From the NCBI GenBank assembly GCA_031546805.1, contig JAVBJW010000013.1, positions 1 to 37,095 on the forward strand: DNA of 37,095 nucleotides, given 5' to 3'. This document shows positions 27,797 through 35,918 of this stretch, piece by piece. The notes below the pieces were generated by a model. That model ran no database searches, had not been told where the DNA came from, and worked only from the letters and a program-made list of their open reading frames with translations. Position 1 is the stretch's first letter. Each line of letters opens with the position of its first letter. The position numbers and the translations under genes are program-made. Origin of the DNA: Mesenet sp031546805. GTDB lineage: Bacteria; Pseudomonadota; Alphaproteobacteria; Rickettsiales; Anaplasmataceae.

Positions 27797-27825
27797 TTGC
27801 TGCTTACCTAGTTTGTCAATATAAT
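27797..27825 (+). promoter_or_regulatory. Probable promoter of secA
   Basis: TTGCTG at 27797-27802, 17-base spacer and a perfect TATAAT at 27820-27825, about 30 bases before the secA ATG. The best-scoring promoter pair noticed in the window by eye. Confidence 0.55.
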
Positions 27826-27854
27826 AAATTAAATTATGTTAAAATTTAAGTTTT

Positions 27855-30416
27855 ATGTTAGCCTTTGCGCAAAAACTATTTGGATCAGCAAATCAGAGAT
27901 TAATTAAATCACTGCAAAAGAGTATTGAGCAAATTAATCTACTAGAACCAGAAATAGAGAAACTTTCAGATCAAGAACTGTCTAATAAAACAAGAGAATT
28001 TAAGCAAGAACTACAAAACGGCAAAACTTTGGATGATTTGCTAATTGCAGCATTTGCTGTTGTTCGTGAAGCTTCAAAAAGGTTTTTAGGTATGCGCCAT
28101 TTTGATGTACAGCTAATTGGTGGTATAGCACTTCACCGTGGAATGATTGCAGAAATGAAAACTGGTGAAGGTAAAACTCTAGTTGCAACTTTGGCTGCAT
28201 ATTTAAATTCACTGACAGGGGATGGAGTACATGTAGTTACTGTCAATGACTACTTAGCAAAACGTGATTCAGAATGGATGAGTAAACTATATAATGCTTT
28301 AGGTGCATCTGTTGGCTGTATAACACACGATATGACTGATGAGGATAGGAAGAATATATATAGTAAAGATATAGTTTATTCTACAAATAATGAGCTTGGA
28401 TTTGATTACTTGCGCGACAACATGAAATTTTCTCACAGTGATATGACTCAAAGAGGGTTTAATTATGCAATAGTAGATGAAGTTGATTCTATTTTAATAG
28501 ATGAAGCTCGCACTCCTTTAATCATATCTGGTCAAATCAGCGAAGATAATAGAATATATGTTAAAATGGATAAAATAATAACTAAGCTTCAATCTTCAGA
28601 TTATGAACTAGATGAAAAAAACAGATCAGTATTTTTAACTGAAGATGGTATATCAAAGATAGAAGGGCTATTAAAGGCGCATAACCTCATGACAGCAGAC
28701 TCTTCTTTGTATGATGCTAATAATATAACAATGACTCATTATATAGATCAAGCTTTGCGTGCTCATAAATTATTCACTGTAGACAAGGACTATATCATAA
28801 AAAATGGTAAGGTAGTAATTATTGATGAATTTACAGGGCGCATGATGGAAAGCAGAAGGTATTCTGATGGTTTGCATCAAGCCCTAGAAGCAAAAGAAGG
28901 GTTAAAAGTACAGCATGAAAATCAAACTCTTGCTTCAATTACGTTTCAAAATTACTTTCGCCTATACAAAAAATTAGCAGGAATGACAGGTACAGCAGTA
29001 ACAGAATCAGAAGAGTTTTGGGATATATATAAATTAAATGTTGTGCAAATTCCAACTAATGCTCCTGTTAAGAGAAAAGATTTAGATGATGAAATTTACT
29101 GTACAGAAGAAGAAAAGTATGATGCAGTACTAAAATTTATCACTGAATGTAATAACCGCCTTCAGCCTGTGCTTGTTGGCACAACAAGCATTGAAAAGTC
29201 AGAAAAACTCTCTCAACTTTTAACTAAAAATTCACTAAAACATTCAGTTTTAAATGCCCGTTACCACGAACAAGAAGCTTATATAATTGCTCAAGCTGGA
29301 ATACCAGGAAAAATTACAATAGCAACTAATATGGCAGGACGCGGTACTGACATTCAGCTTGGTGGCAATGCTAAAATGTTAGCAAAAATAGAACTTAAAA
29401 ATGAAAATGCAGAAAAGTATCAAGAGATTGTCCAGAAAGTAGAGGAAGACAAAGAAATAGCAATCAATGCTGGTGGATTATGCGTAGTTGGAACCGAAAG
29501 ACATGAAAGTCGTCGTATAGATAATCAATTACGAGGGCGTTCTGGTAGACAGGGTGATCCAGGGCTATCAAAGTTCTTTTTATCTCTTGAAGATGATTTA
29601 TTGAGGATATTTGGTTCGGATAAAATCAAAGGTTTTTTGCAAAAATTAGGCCTTAAAAAAGATGAGGCAATACATCATCCATGGATTAATAATGCACTCG
29701 AGAGAGCACAAAAAAAAGTTGAATCTAAAAATTACGATATACGTAAATCACTACTGAAATTTGATAACGTTATCAACGAACAGCGTAAAGTAATATTTAA
29801 ACAAAGAAATAATATTCTAAGTAATAAAAATAATAACATATCTTCGATGTATATAAATGTTAACAATTCTATTTTAGATAAATTAGATAAATATTGTGAT
29901 GAAGAAAATTGTAAAACAACTATAAGTGAAGTTCATAGACTATATGGGATAGAGCTAAGTCTTTCAGAACTTGATGATCTTTTGAGTAAAGATGATATTT
30001 TAAGTTATGTAAACAACATAGTAAGTTCATTTTTTAATGAAAGGGAGCAATCGTTTAATCAATACAAAGATGATTTATGGGCAACTGTGGTTAAACAAAT
30101 TATGATAATGACACTTGATCACCTATGGAGAGAGCATTTATCATCTTTGGAAAGTTTAAGGCACGGCATTAATTTACGTGCAATAGGACAAAAAGATCCT
30201 TTAAATGAATTCAGAAGAGAAGCATTTGCAATGATGCAAGAGATGTTAAATAAGTGGCAAGAATTAACTCTACATCGTCTTTCACATTTTAAAATCAAAG
30301 ATGAACAAATAGAAGAAAAATTTTACACAACTAAAACCAATGACTTTGCACAAGTATCAAGAAACGATAGGTGTCCTTGTGGTTCAGGTAAAAAATACAA
30401 ACATTGTCACGGGTAA
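27855..30416 (+). CDS. secA: Preprotein translocase ATPase SecA
   Basis: 853 residues. SecA drives Sec-dependent protein export through SecYEG. Walker A MKTGEGKT is at 101-108, DEVDSILIDEARTPLIISG at 208-226 is the DEAD-like Walker B block, AGMTGTA follows near residue 378, and ATNMAGRGTDIQLGG and QLRGRSGRQGDPG carry the second motor domain. The C-terminal zinc-binding tail CPCGSGKKYKHCHG is complete (Cys840, Cys842, Cys851, His852). Intact and normal in every visible motif. Confidence 0.98.
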   Translation: MLAFAQKLFGSANQRLIKSLQKSIEQINLLEPEIEKLSDQELSNKTREFKQELQNGKTLDDLLIAAFAVVREASKRFLGMRHFDVQLIGGIALHRGMIAEMKTGEGKTLVATLAAYLNSLTGDGVHVVTVNDYLAKRDSEWMSKLYNALGASVGCITHDMTDEDRKNIYSKDIVYSTNNELGFDYLRDNMKFSHSDMTQRGFNYAIVDEVDSILIDEARTPLIISGQISEDNRIYVKMDKIITKLQSSDYELDEKNRSVFLTEDGISKIEGLLKAHNLMTADSSLYDANNITMTHYIDQALRAHKLFTVDKDYIIKNGKVVIIDEFTGRMMESRRYSDGLHQALEAKEGLKVQHENQTLASITFQNYFRLYKKLAGMTGTAVTESEEFWDIYKLNVVQIPTNAPVKRKDLDDEIYCTEEEKYDAVLKFITECNNRLQPVLVGTTSIEKSEKLSQLLTKNSLKHSVLNARYHEQEAYIIAQAGIPGKITIATNMAGRGTDIQLGGNAKMLAKIELKNENAEKYQEIVQKVEEDKEIAINAGGLCVVGTERHESRRIDNQLRGRSGRQGDPGLSKFFLSLEDDLLRIFGSDKIKGFLQKLGLKKDEAIHHPWINNALERAQKKVESKNYDIRKSLLKFDNVINEQRKVIFKQRNNILSNKNNNISSMYINVNNSILDKLDKYCDEENCKTTISEVHRLYGIELSLSELDDLLSKDDILSYVNNIVSSFFNEREQSFNQYKDDLWATVVKQIMIMTLDHLWREHLSSLESLRHGINLRAIGQKDPLNEFRREAFAMMQEMLNKWQELTLHRLSHFKIKDEQIEEKFYTTKTNDFAQVSRNDRCPCGSGKKYKHCHG

Positions 30417-30525
30417 ACCAATATTACAAACCAGCAATTGATTTAATAAGCTATTGTTTTCAACTCTTAATTGAAATTAAATTTATTTATTCTATAATAA
30501 CGCTAAATTTAATCTAAAATTTAAA

Positions 30526-31575
30526 ATGAGCGTTGTTTCTAAATTATCAAAATTTATTAAAACTTCTCCAAAATCTAATGTAAGAGTTGAAATTAACATA
30601 CATAAATTATTGGAGTTACTCAGCGGTCTTCCACACATCGAAAAGATAAGTCAAGTGCCAATAAAAAGAAGTAAAGGCAAATTCTACAACATAGCTAAAA
30701 ATTGGGCAAAACGGCTGAAAGATATAAGTAAAAACAAATTAAGCAGTGTTTTTATAGCTCAAGATTTAGCAAAAATTTTGACGATAGATGGTGAATCTAT
30801 AGAATACGAAGCTTTAGTCAAGCTTTTAAAAGATAAAAACTATCGAAAATCTATAGCTAATTTTTTTAGGACTAATAATGAATATATTATAACTAAAGAA
30901 GAATTACAATGTTCTATATCAGAAAATATTTTCCAAAGCTCTGACACTATAGAAAAATTACTCAATAGTATTGAAACACGCACGGTAGTATTACCTGAAA
31001 ATGAAGTCAATAAAATAAACTGTGCATTTTATGCAACAGCTTCTGAGAAGCAGAAAATGCTTGAGTTATTACTCAAAAAAGGTTCTCACATTAACACAGC
31101 AGGTAGTGTTATACTTTTGCACCATGCAATGCAATCTAAAAAATCTGAAACAGTTACGTTATTACAAAAATATATCAGTACTGATATCAATTCAGTAGAC
31201 AATAAAGGCCATACATTTCTTCACCATGCAGTAGAGTGTGAAAATCTTGAAATAGTTAAACTACTCATAAAAGAAGGTGCCAAATTAAATTGTGTAGATC
31301 TCAATGGTTGCACACCACTGAATTTAGCAATAAAATCTTGTAATGTTGAGATTACTAATTTATTACTAAATGCAGGAGGTGATTTAAAATATACTTACAA
31401 GGATAGTAAAGGGAATATTACTAGGGTTTACACTGAGGATGACTATAAGTTTTTTTTGCCACTACTTAAAAAAAGAAGCGGCCCATGGGAAAAACACGAG
31501 CAAAACAATCATCTTAACACTACCATGCACGAACCAACCACTGATCAACTCGCAAATATAACGCTTTATTCCTGA
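30526..31575 (+). CDS. Ankyrin-repeat protein with an insertion-sequence-derived tail
   Basis: 349 residues. The N-terminal 160 residues are basic and helical with no recognised fold. About four ankyrin units follow between residues 165 and 290, the clearest being HTFLHHAVECENLEIVKLLI and CTPLNLAIKSCNVEITNLLL. After KKRSGPW near residue 316 the character changes, and the last roughly 28 codons overlap an IS5-family transposase remnant on the opposite strand. The original C-terminus was therefore probably lost to the insertion and replaced by chance coding. The start has no strong ribosome binding site. Role likely protein binding, possibly in the host. Confidence 0.8.
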   Translation: MSVVSKLSKFIKTSPKSNVRVEINIHKLLELLSGLPHIEKISQVPIKRSKGKFYNIAKNWAKRLKDISKNKLSSVFIAQDLAKILTIDGESIEYEALVKLLKDKNYRKSIANFFRTNNEYIITKEELQCSISENIFQSSDTIEKLLNSIETRTVVLPENEVNKINCAFYATASEKQKMLELLLKKGSHINTAGSVILLHHAMQSKKSETVTLLQKYISTDINSVDNKGHTFLHHAVECENLEIVKLLIKEGAKLNCVDLNGCTPLNLAIKSCNVEITNLLLNAGGDLKYTYKDSKGNITRVYTEDDYKFFLPLLKKRSGPWEKHEQNNHLNTTMHEPTTDQLANITLYS

Positions 31576-31730
31576 GATTTTTTTACCAGCATCATAGCCC
31601 TTTTCTTCAGCACTATCTGCATTCTTTACACTCTGTGCATCAATTATGCAAAAGCTGGTTTTCTCTTTCCGACCATTGCTTTGTCGGACCATGCCAACTA
31701 TTTTTTTAATACGTGCTCTAGAATGCTTTA
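31490..31730 (-). mobile_element. IS5-family transposase remnant
   Basis: The minus strand gives KHSRARIKKIVG, then RKEKTSFCIIDAQSVKNAD and EEKGYDAGKKISGIKRYI. This is the typical IS5-type DDE core segment, in which the Asp of IIDxQSVK is the first catalytic residue and the GYDAGKK..G.KR block follows. Before and after it the frame is broken, and neither the rest of the transposase nor terminal inverted repeats are recognisable. Outer limits are approximate; the certain part is about 31555-31728. It overlaps the 3' end of the ankyrin gene. Confidence 0.75.
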
Positions 31731-31768
31731 TTTAGCTCAACTATTTATATGATGATTATTACAGATTT

Positions 31769-32008
31769 CTAGTTTTTAAATACAGCAACACCATTATTAC
31801 TAGAAGGTCCATCAAGTACTCTTAACACCCCATCTGCGGACATTTTTGTAAATAATGCACGATCATTCACTTGAGGAATAGCCTCTAAAATTTTCAAAGC
31901 TTCCGACATATTATCTCGTTTGATATATATCTTTTTTGCAACCTTTTCCAATTCACTACTTTTTACAGTAGAACACTTATTAAAACAACAAAACATACAC
32001 TCCCCCAT
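31769..32008 (-). CDS. Small unrecognised protein with a Cys-rich N-terminus
   Basis: 79 residues starting MGECMFCCFNKC, then a mixed charged helical region. A second ATG twelve bases in (31994-31996) has GGGGGAG just before it and may be the actual start, giving 75 residues. The Cys cluster at the N-terminus could be a metal site or an acylation site. Isolated between the IS5 remnant and a plus-strand gene. Could be a remnant; no family recognised. Confidence 0.4.
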   Translation of the reverse strand: MGECMFCCFNKCSTVKSSELEKVAKKIYIKRDNMSEALKILEAIPQVNDRALFTKMSADGVLRVLDGPSSNNGVAVFKN

Positions 32009-32248
32009 TATCTTTAATCTATATATTGATGGTAAGTTAATAATAAAGAAAAAGATATTATTATATTGGTATAAAATAACCTATGCTTTATTGATAAGCA
32101 TAAGTGAATTCTAATAAGAAGGTTATCATCAAAAAAACTGTTTTTAAGATATTTTATTAATTTATTCCAACATTAGGAAAAATTTTCTTGTATATCTACT
32201 AATCTATACTTACTTTTACTTTAACTAAATTTTAGGTATAAAGGTTAC

Positions 32249-33676
32249 ATGGAGTCTTATAAGTTTTTAGAACAATTGTTTAGCAAAATAAATAGTGTTG
32301 AATGTATATTAAGTAAATTAAGTGAACAACATACTTTTTATGATAATGAAGAAGTAATTGTACTAGAAGAAATAAAACACGAGATGATTTCGCACGATCT
32401 AGTAAAAGATATGCTGCAAGATGCTCTAAGTAATAAAAGAAAACTTAATGAATGGCAAAGATCTAGTTTATGCCATATGTCAAAGCTCTATAAGCATAAT
32501 AGCATATTACCTTTTCAATTGATTAGAAAATTAACTGAAGCAAAACTACAATGTAAAAGATTATGGAAGTCAGCTCATCAAGAAGATAATTTTAGTAGTG
32601 TTCTCCCACATTTTTCAGAACTTGTTGAACTTACCCGTGAGGCTGCCTCAATCAAATCGGATAGTTTTGAATGTTCAAAATATGATACGCTTTTAGATTT
32701 TTATGATTCTAGCATTAAAGAGAAAGACTTAGATAAAATATTTACAAAAATTGGAAAATTTTTTCATGAGCATGTATGGAATATCGTTCAAAATCAGAAT
32801 AAAAATAAAATTTTTCATATTAAAAATGCACCAATTGAAAAGCAAAAGTTGCTAAATTGTGCCTACTTAGATGCCATAGGTCTGACTACAAATAACGATA
32901 ATTCTACCTCTGCAGATAATATAATGGCATTTATAGACTACGATAAGTCGAATCTTTATAGCAGCCTGTTTGCTGTTCTACGCAATAGTGGTGATATATT
33001 GTACGAAAAATATCTCTCTCAAGATTTGCAAAATCAACAGATTGGCAAAGAACAGATTTTTTATGAATCTCAAAGTATGCTAATGGAAAAAAATTTAGGT
33101 ACTTCATTGGCATTTGTGGATTTTATTCAACCAAATATAAAAAAAGTTTTTCCTACAAGCGAGAGGGCAACTAGCGCAGAAAATATTTACCATTTCTTGA
33201 ATAAAGTATGCCCTAATCCTCTTTTAAAGAATGCAGATGAGGTAACTTTTCCTGCTCACATCATGTTGCGCTACACTATAGAAAAAGAAATTATATCAGG
33301 TAACTTACAGGTTAAAGATTTACATGATGCGTGGTTAGAAGGTATAAAACACTATTTTGATTGTGTACCTGAAAAAGAATCAGAAAAATACTTTCAAGAT
33401 GATTATTGGGTCAGTGGTATCTTTGGTTATTTTCCACTGAAAGCTATTGCGGCTATTGCTGCAACGCAGATTTTTTCTGTTATTATAGACAAAAATCATG
33501 AAGTCTTAACTAATATATCAAAAGGAGATTTTAATCCATTTGTAAATTGGTTAAATGTTAATATACACAAACATGGAGCAGAGTATACAATCTCTCAATT
33601 ATTAAAAAAAATAACGAACAAAAATTTAAATGTCGATTGCTATATAGATTATTTATCAAATAAGTACTTGCAATAG
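32249..33676 (+). CDS. M32 carboxypeptidase (Taq) homologue lacking the catalytic motifs
   Basis: 475 residues, against about 500 for the family. Extended similarity to M32 metallocarboxypeptidases is visible: PFQLIRKLTEAKLQCKRLWKSA and HFSELVELTREAA in the N-terminal helical part, ADEVTFPAHIMLRYTIEKE, GNLQVKDLHDAW, and YWVSGIFGYFPLKAIAA near the C-terminus. The metal and catalytic signatures are changed. HExxH is RNSGD at 245-249, the HESQS motif is YESQS at 272-276, the I/T-R-x-x-A-D motif is LLKNAD at 325-330, and the HPF and DxRxT motifs are not found. As zinc ligands are missing it should be inactive as a peptidase. The frame is long and uninterrupted, so it may be kept for another role. 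AAAGG lies upstream of the ATG. Confidence 0.85.
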   Translation: MESYKFLEQLFSKINSVECILSKLSEQHTFYDNEEVIVLEEIKHEMISHDLVKDMLQDALSNKRKLNEWQRSSLCHMSKLYKHNSILPFQLIRKLTEAKLQCKRLWKSAHQEDNFSSVLPHFSELVELTREAASIKSDSFECSKYDTLLDFYDSSIKEKDLDKIFTKIGKFFHEHVWNIVQNQNKNKIFHIKNAPIEKQKLLNCAYLDAIGLTTNNDNSTSADNIMAFIDYDKSNLYSSLFAVLRNSGDILYEKYLSQDLQNQQIGKEQIFYESQSMLMEKNLGTSLAFVDFIQPNIKKVFPTSERATSAENIYHFLNKVCPNPLLKNADEVTFPAHIMLRYTIEKEIISGNLQVKDLHDAWLEGIKHYFDCVPEKESEKYFQDDYWVSGIFGYFPLKAIAAIAATQIFSVIIDKNHEVLTNISKGDFNPFVNWLNVNIHKHGAEYTISQLLKKITNKNLNVDCYIDYLSNKYLQ

Positions 33677-33713
33677 AGATAATACAACTACAAAAATAAT
33701 AGTATAGTTAGAT

Positions 33714-34187
33714 TTAGCGCACTGAAATAATAGCTCTACGATTTTTAGACCAAGCTTTTTCACTATCACCAATAACTTCAGGCTCTAACTCTCCTTTTGA
33801 TTTAGTGTATATCCTGCGTTCTAAAGACTGATCGCAGCCTATCATAAATGCTTTTGCTGCATCTGCGCGTCTTTGACCTAAGGCAGCATTATATCTTTTT
33901 CTATTACGCTTATTAAGTGTGCAACACTGATCAGTATATCCTGTTATTTTAACTGTTTTACCAGGATTAATTTGTAAAAATTCCACAACCTCAAGTAATT
34001 TTTCCTTGTTTTCATCTGTTATTTCTGACTCATCACATAAAAAATAAATTCTCCAAGTTGATGACTCTTTTTCATTATCATATATTATAGGAGTTGAAGG
34101 TTTACTTTTTTTTATTTTTATAGGACAATTTCCAACCCCAGAAATTAAGACACATAAGAACAACAGCATAGTTATTCTATACCACAT
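33714..34187 (-). CDS. OmpA/Pal-like peptidoglycan-binding protein
   Basis: 157 residues. A hydrophobic signal (5-18) is followed by GVGNC at 17-21. The Asn before Cys21 departs from the lipobox, so lipidation is uncertain. Residues 46-157 are an OmpA C-terminal domain: a start of DESEITDENKEKL, VKITGYTDQ with the Asp at 86, YNAALGQRRADAAK at 99-112, and the closing NRRAIISV. About six extra residues, including a Cys pair (88-89), lie between the TD and YN motifs compared with Pal. Such domains bind diaminopimelate of peptidoglycan and tie the envelope together. AGGAG is eight bases before the ATG. Probably a second copy and not the main Pal. Confidence 0.8.
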   Translation of the reverse strand: MWYRITMLLFLCVLISGVGNCPIKIKKSKPSTPIIYDNEKESSTWRIYFLCDESEITDENKEKLLEVVEFLQINPGKTVKITGYTDQCCTLNKRNRKRYNAALGQRRADAAKAFMIGCDQSLERRIYTKSKGELEPEVIGDSEKAWSKNRRAIISVR

Positions 34188-34503
34188 CTAAAATTCTCCT
34201 ATTCTAGTAAAATTATGAAATGTTAATAATGCTTTTTACACAGACAATATGAAAAACATAGTGTAACCTTATTGCTACTTTATACGGTAGTCAATAGTTT
34301 CTTTTGAATCATTAGACCTCTTTTGAATTCTGAAAACAATTGTTTTGTGTGCTCAAATTCTAGTTCAGATTCTCTATTTCTTAGAGCTTGTTCAAACTAA
34401 TAAATTCAAGCACATTCTATCTTTAAGATAACCAAACTGATAGGCATGCATATTAAATTCTGAGTGTAAGTAAATCTTTAATAATCTTCTATCGAAGTAT
34501 ATA
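34188..34503. other. 316-base gap with a short coding remnant
   Basis: Between the OmpA-like gene and the PPAY protein. On the minus strand a 38-codon frame ending at 34280-34282 reads as charged, helical sequence (RNRESELEFEHTKQLF) with no start codon and stops just upstream, as expected of a decayed gene fragment, but I cannot name a parent. AGGAG for the OmpA-like gene lies at its left end. No tRNA or clear terminator. Confidence 0.3.
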
Positions 34504-35826
34504 TTACTTTCTCACAGTTCTTTGTGTATGAGGTTGTGAAACATTAGGGTCATGAATAGTTTCAGTAATTGTCTGTTCATTTTCTCTTGGCTTTTCACTA
34601 TATGCTGGAGGTGATTCAACATTTGCAGTTGCTGCACTTTCTCCGTCGTATGCAGGTGGCGCACCTCTTCTGCTTTCACTAGATGCAGCAGCTGCTTGTT
34701 GTGTTTGCGGTGCAGATCTTTGATTTGAATTTGCAGATTCTCCTGTGCCTCTACTTGCAGTTGTTTGTCTTTGTGGTGATGATATTTGGTTCATATCAAT
34801 ATGATACGTATTACCAAATTGTAAGTTGTTTGCATTTGGTAGTCGTGTTATATTACCACTTGCAGCTGCTTGTCCAATATTATTACTAATATTAGTACTA
34901 AAAGCGTTATTAAAATACTCCCAATCAAAACCTTGAGTTGGTACATTAGTATAAAAAGTATGACTAGAAGGCCTAAAATTAGAACTTCTTGGTGCATTAC
35001 CATTTCTACGAGATGATGTGGTTGGCCTGTGCGGTGGTGTATTATAATAGTTTGTTGTTGTTCTATCGCCAAATTTTACGCGTAATGGATCTCCTATATC
35101 TACCGTTATACCTGGCATTTTGCGATGTACTTGATTCCTAGCTGGTTGATCTATTTTCATGAGTTCATTATTAATTTGGTTGAATGCATCATTTATAGTT
35201 TCGTTATCACAAGCACTATCTATTATTGTACGGAGATTAGCATTTAGTTCATCATAAATTTTAGCAGCACTATCGATTGGTAATGTGACATCTTTATTAT
35301 GTACATCACTATTACCTTGCTTAATATAAACTTTGCCACATTTTGATCTAAGTTTTGCATCACCTATAGTATTGGCTGTAATGAAGCCATTTGTTATTAT
35401 AAGATTCCCATCTTTTATATTATCAGATAAAATACAGCCTGATTCTGCTTCAAGAATTATTGATTTATCTTTATCAACAGTATTAGCCTTAATACTACCT
35501 GAATATGTACAAATTCTTACACCTCTATTAACGTTTTTTACAATTACATTTCCTTTTTTTAGTAAAATAGATGCTCCTTCTTTTATATCACCGTTTATAA
35601 TAACATCTACTTTTCTTTCTGGAGATCTTATTTTTACTTTTTTTCCTACATCGCCCTCTATAATAAGCTTAATTTCAGGTAGATTTATACCATGAGGTGA
35701 AGCTATTTTTATTTTAGCACCTTCAGGCACTGGCTCATCAACTATTATTCTTAGATCTTCAGCTTTGGAATAGTCAAAAACTAAATTATCCTTAAGCATA
35801 ATCTCACTCATCTTAATTTCTTTCAT
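34504..35826 (-). CDS. Beta-repeat protein with two PPAY motifs in a disordered tail (candidate effector)
   Basis: 440 residues from the ATG at 35824-35826, which has GGGGGG four bases upstream; a GTG at 35838 would add four residues. Residues about 30-175 are short beta-strand repeats of the INGDIKEGASILLKKGNVIVK type with regular Gly and Val/Ile, resembling DUF342/FapA-like right-handed beta-helix polymers. After a helical stretch (about 185-230) the protein turns into an Asn/Ser/Pro/Gln-rich, presumably unfolded tail. Two PPAY motifs sit 12 residues apart near the C-terminus (residues 390-393 and 406-409; bases 34648-34659 and 34600-34611). PPxY is the ligand of eukaryotic WW domains, including those of Nedd4-type ubiquitin ligases. 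No signal peptide. T4SS export is possible but unproven. Confidence 0.75.
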   Translation of the reverse strand: MKEIKMSEIMLKDNLVFDYSKAEDLRIIVDEPVPEGAKIKIASPHGINLPEIKLIIEGDVGKKVKIRSPERKVDVIINGDIKEGASILLKKGNVIVKNVNRGVRICTYSGSIKANTVDKDKSIILEAESGCILSDNIKDGNLIITNGFITANTIGDAKLRSKCGKVYIKQGNSDVHNKDVTLPIDSAAKIYDELNANLRTIIDSACDNETINDAFNQINNELMKIDQPARNQVHRKMPGITVDIGDPLRVKFGDRTTTNYYNTPPHRPTTSSRRNGNAPRSSNFRPSSHTFYTNVPTQGFDWEYFNNAFSTNISNNIGQAAASGNITRLPNANNLQFGNTYHIDMNQISSPQRQTTASRGTGESANSNQRSAPQTQQAAAASSESRRGAPPAYDGESAATANVESPPAYSEKPRENEQTITETIHDPNVSQPHTQRTVRK

Positions 35827-35857
35827 AAAACCCCCCACTTTTTATACAATGATTTAA

Positions 35858-35886
35858 ATTATTATATAGATTTGCTAAAAAGTCAA
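35858..35886 (-). promoter_or_regulatory. Probable promoter of the PPAY protein gene
   Basis: On the minus strand: TTGACT at 35881-35886. A perfect TATAAT at 35861-35866 is only 14 bases away; AATAAT at 35858-35863 gives a 17-base spacer. Which -10 is used is unclear. It lies about 35 bases before the ATG. Confidence 0.45.
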
Positions 35887-35918
35887 CAGTATTCCTATAT
35901 TGGTATTAAAAAAGCTAA

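Noticed and set aside
32076..32128. Nested inverted repeats (ATAACCT/AGGTTAT outside TATGCTT/AAGCATA) as a structured RNA or riboswitch
   Set aside because: Short stems, a long unpaired stretch, no known riboswitch pattern and no matching gene context.
34683..35072. Frames opposite or within the PPAY protein tail, both strands
   Set aside because: Low-complexity tail leaves other frames open; no start signals or domain patterns.
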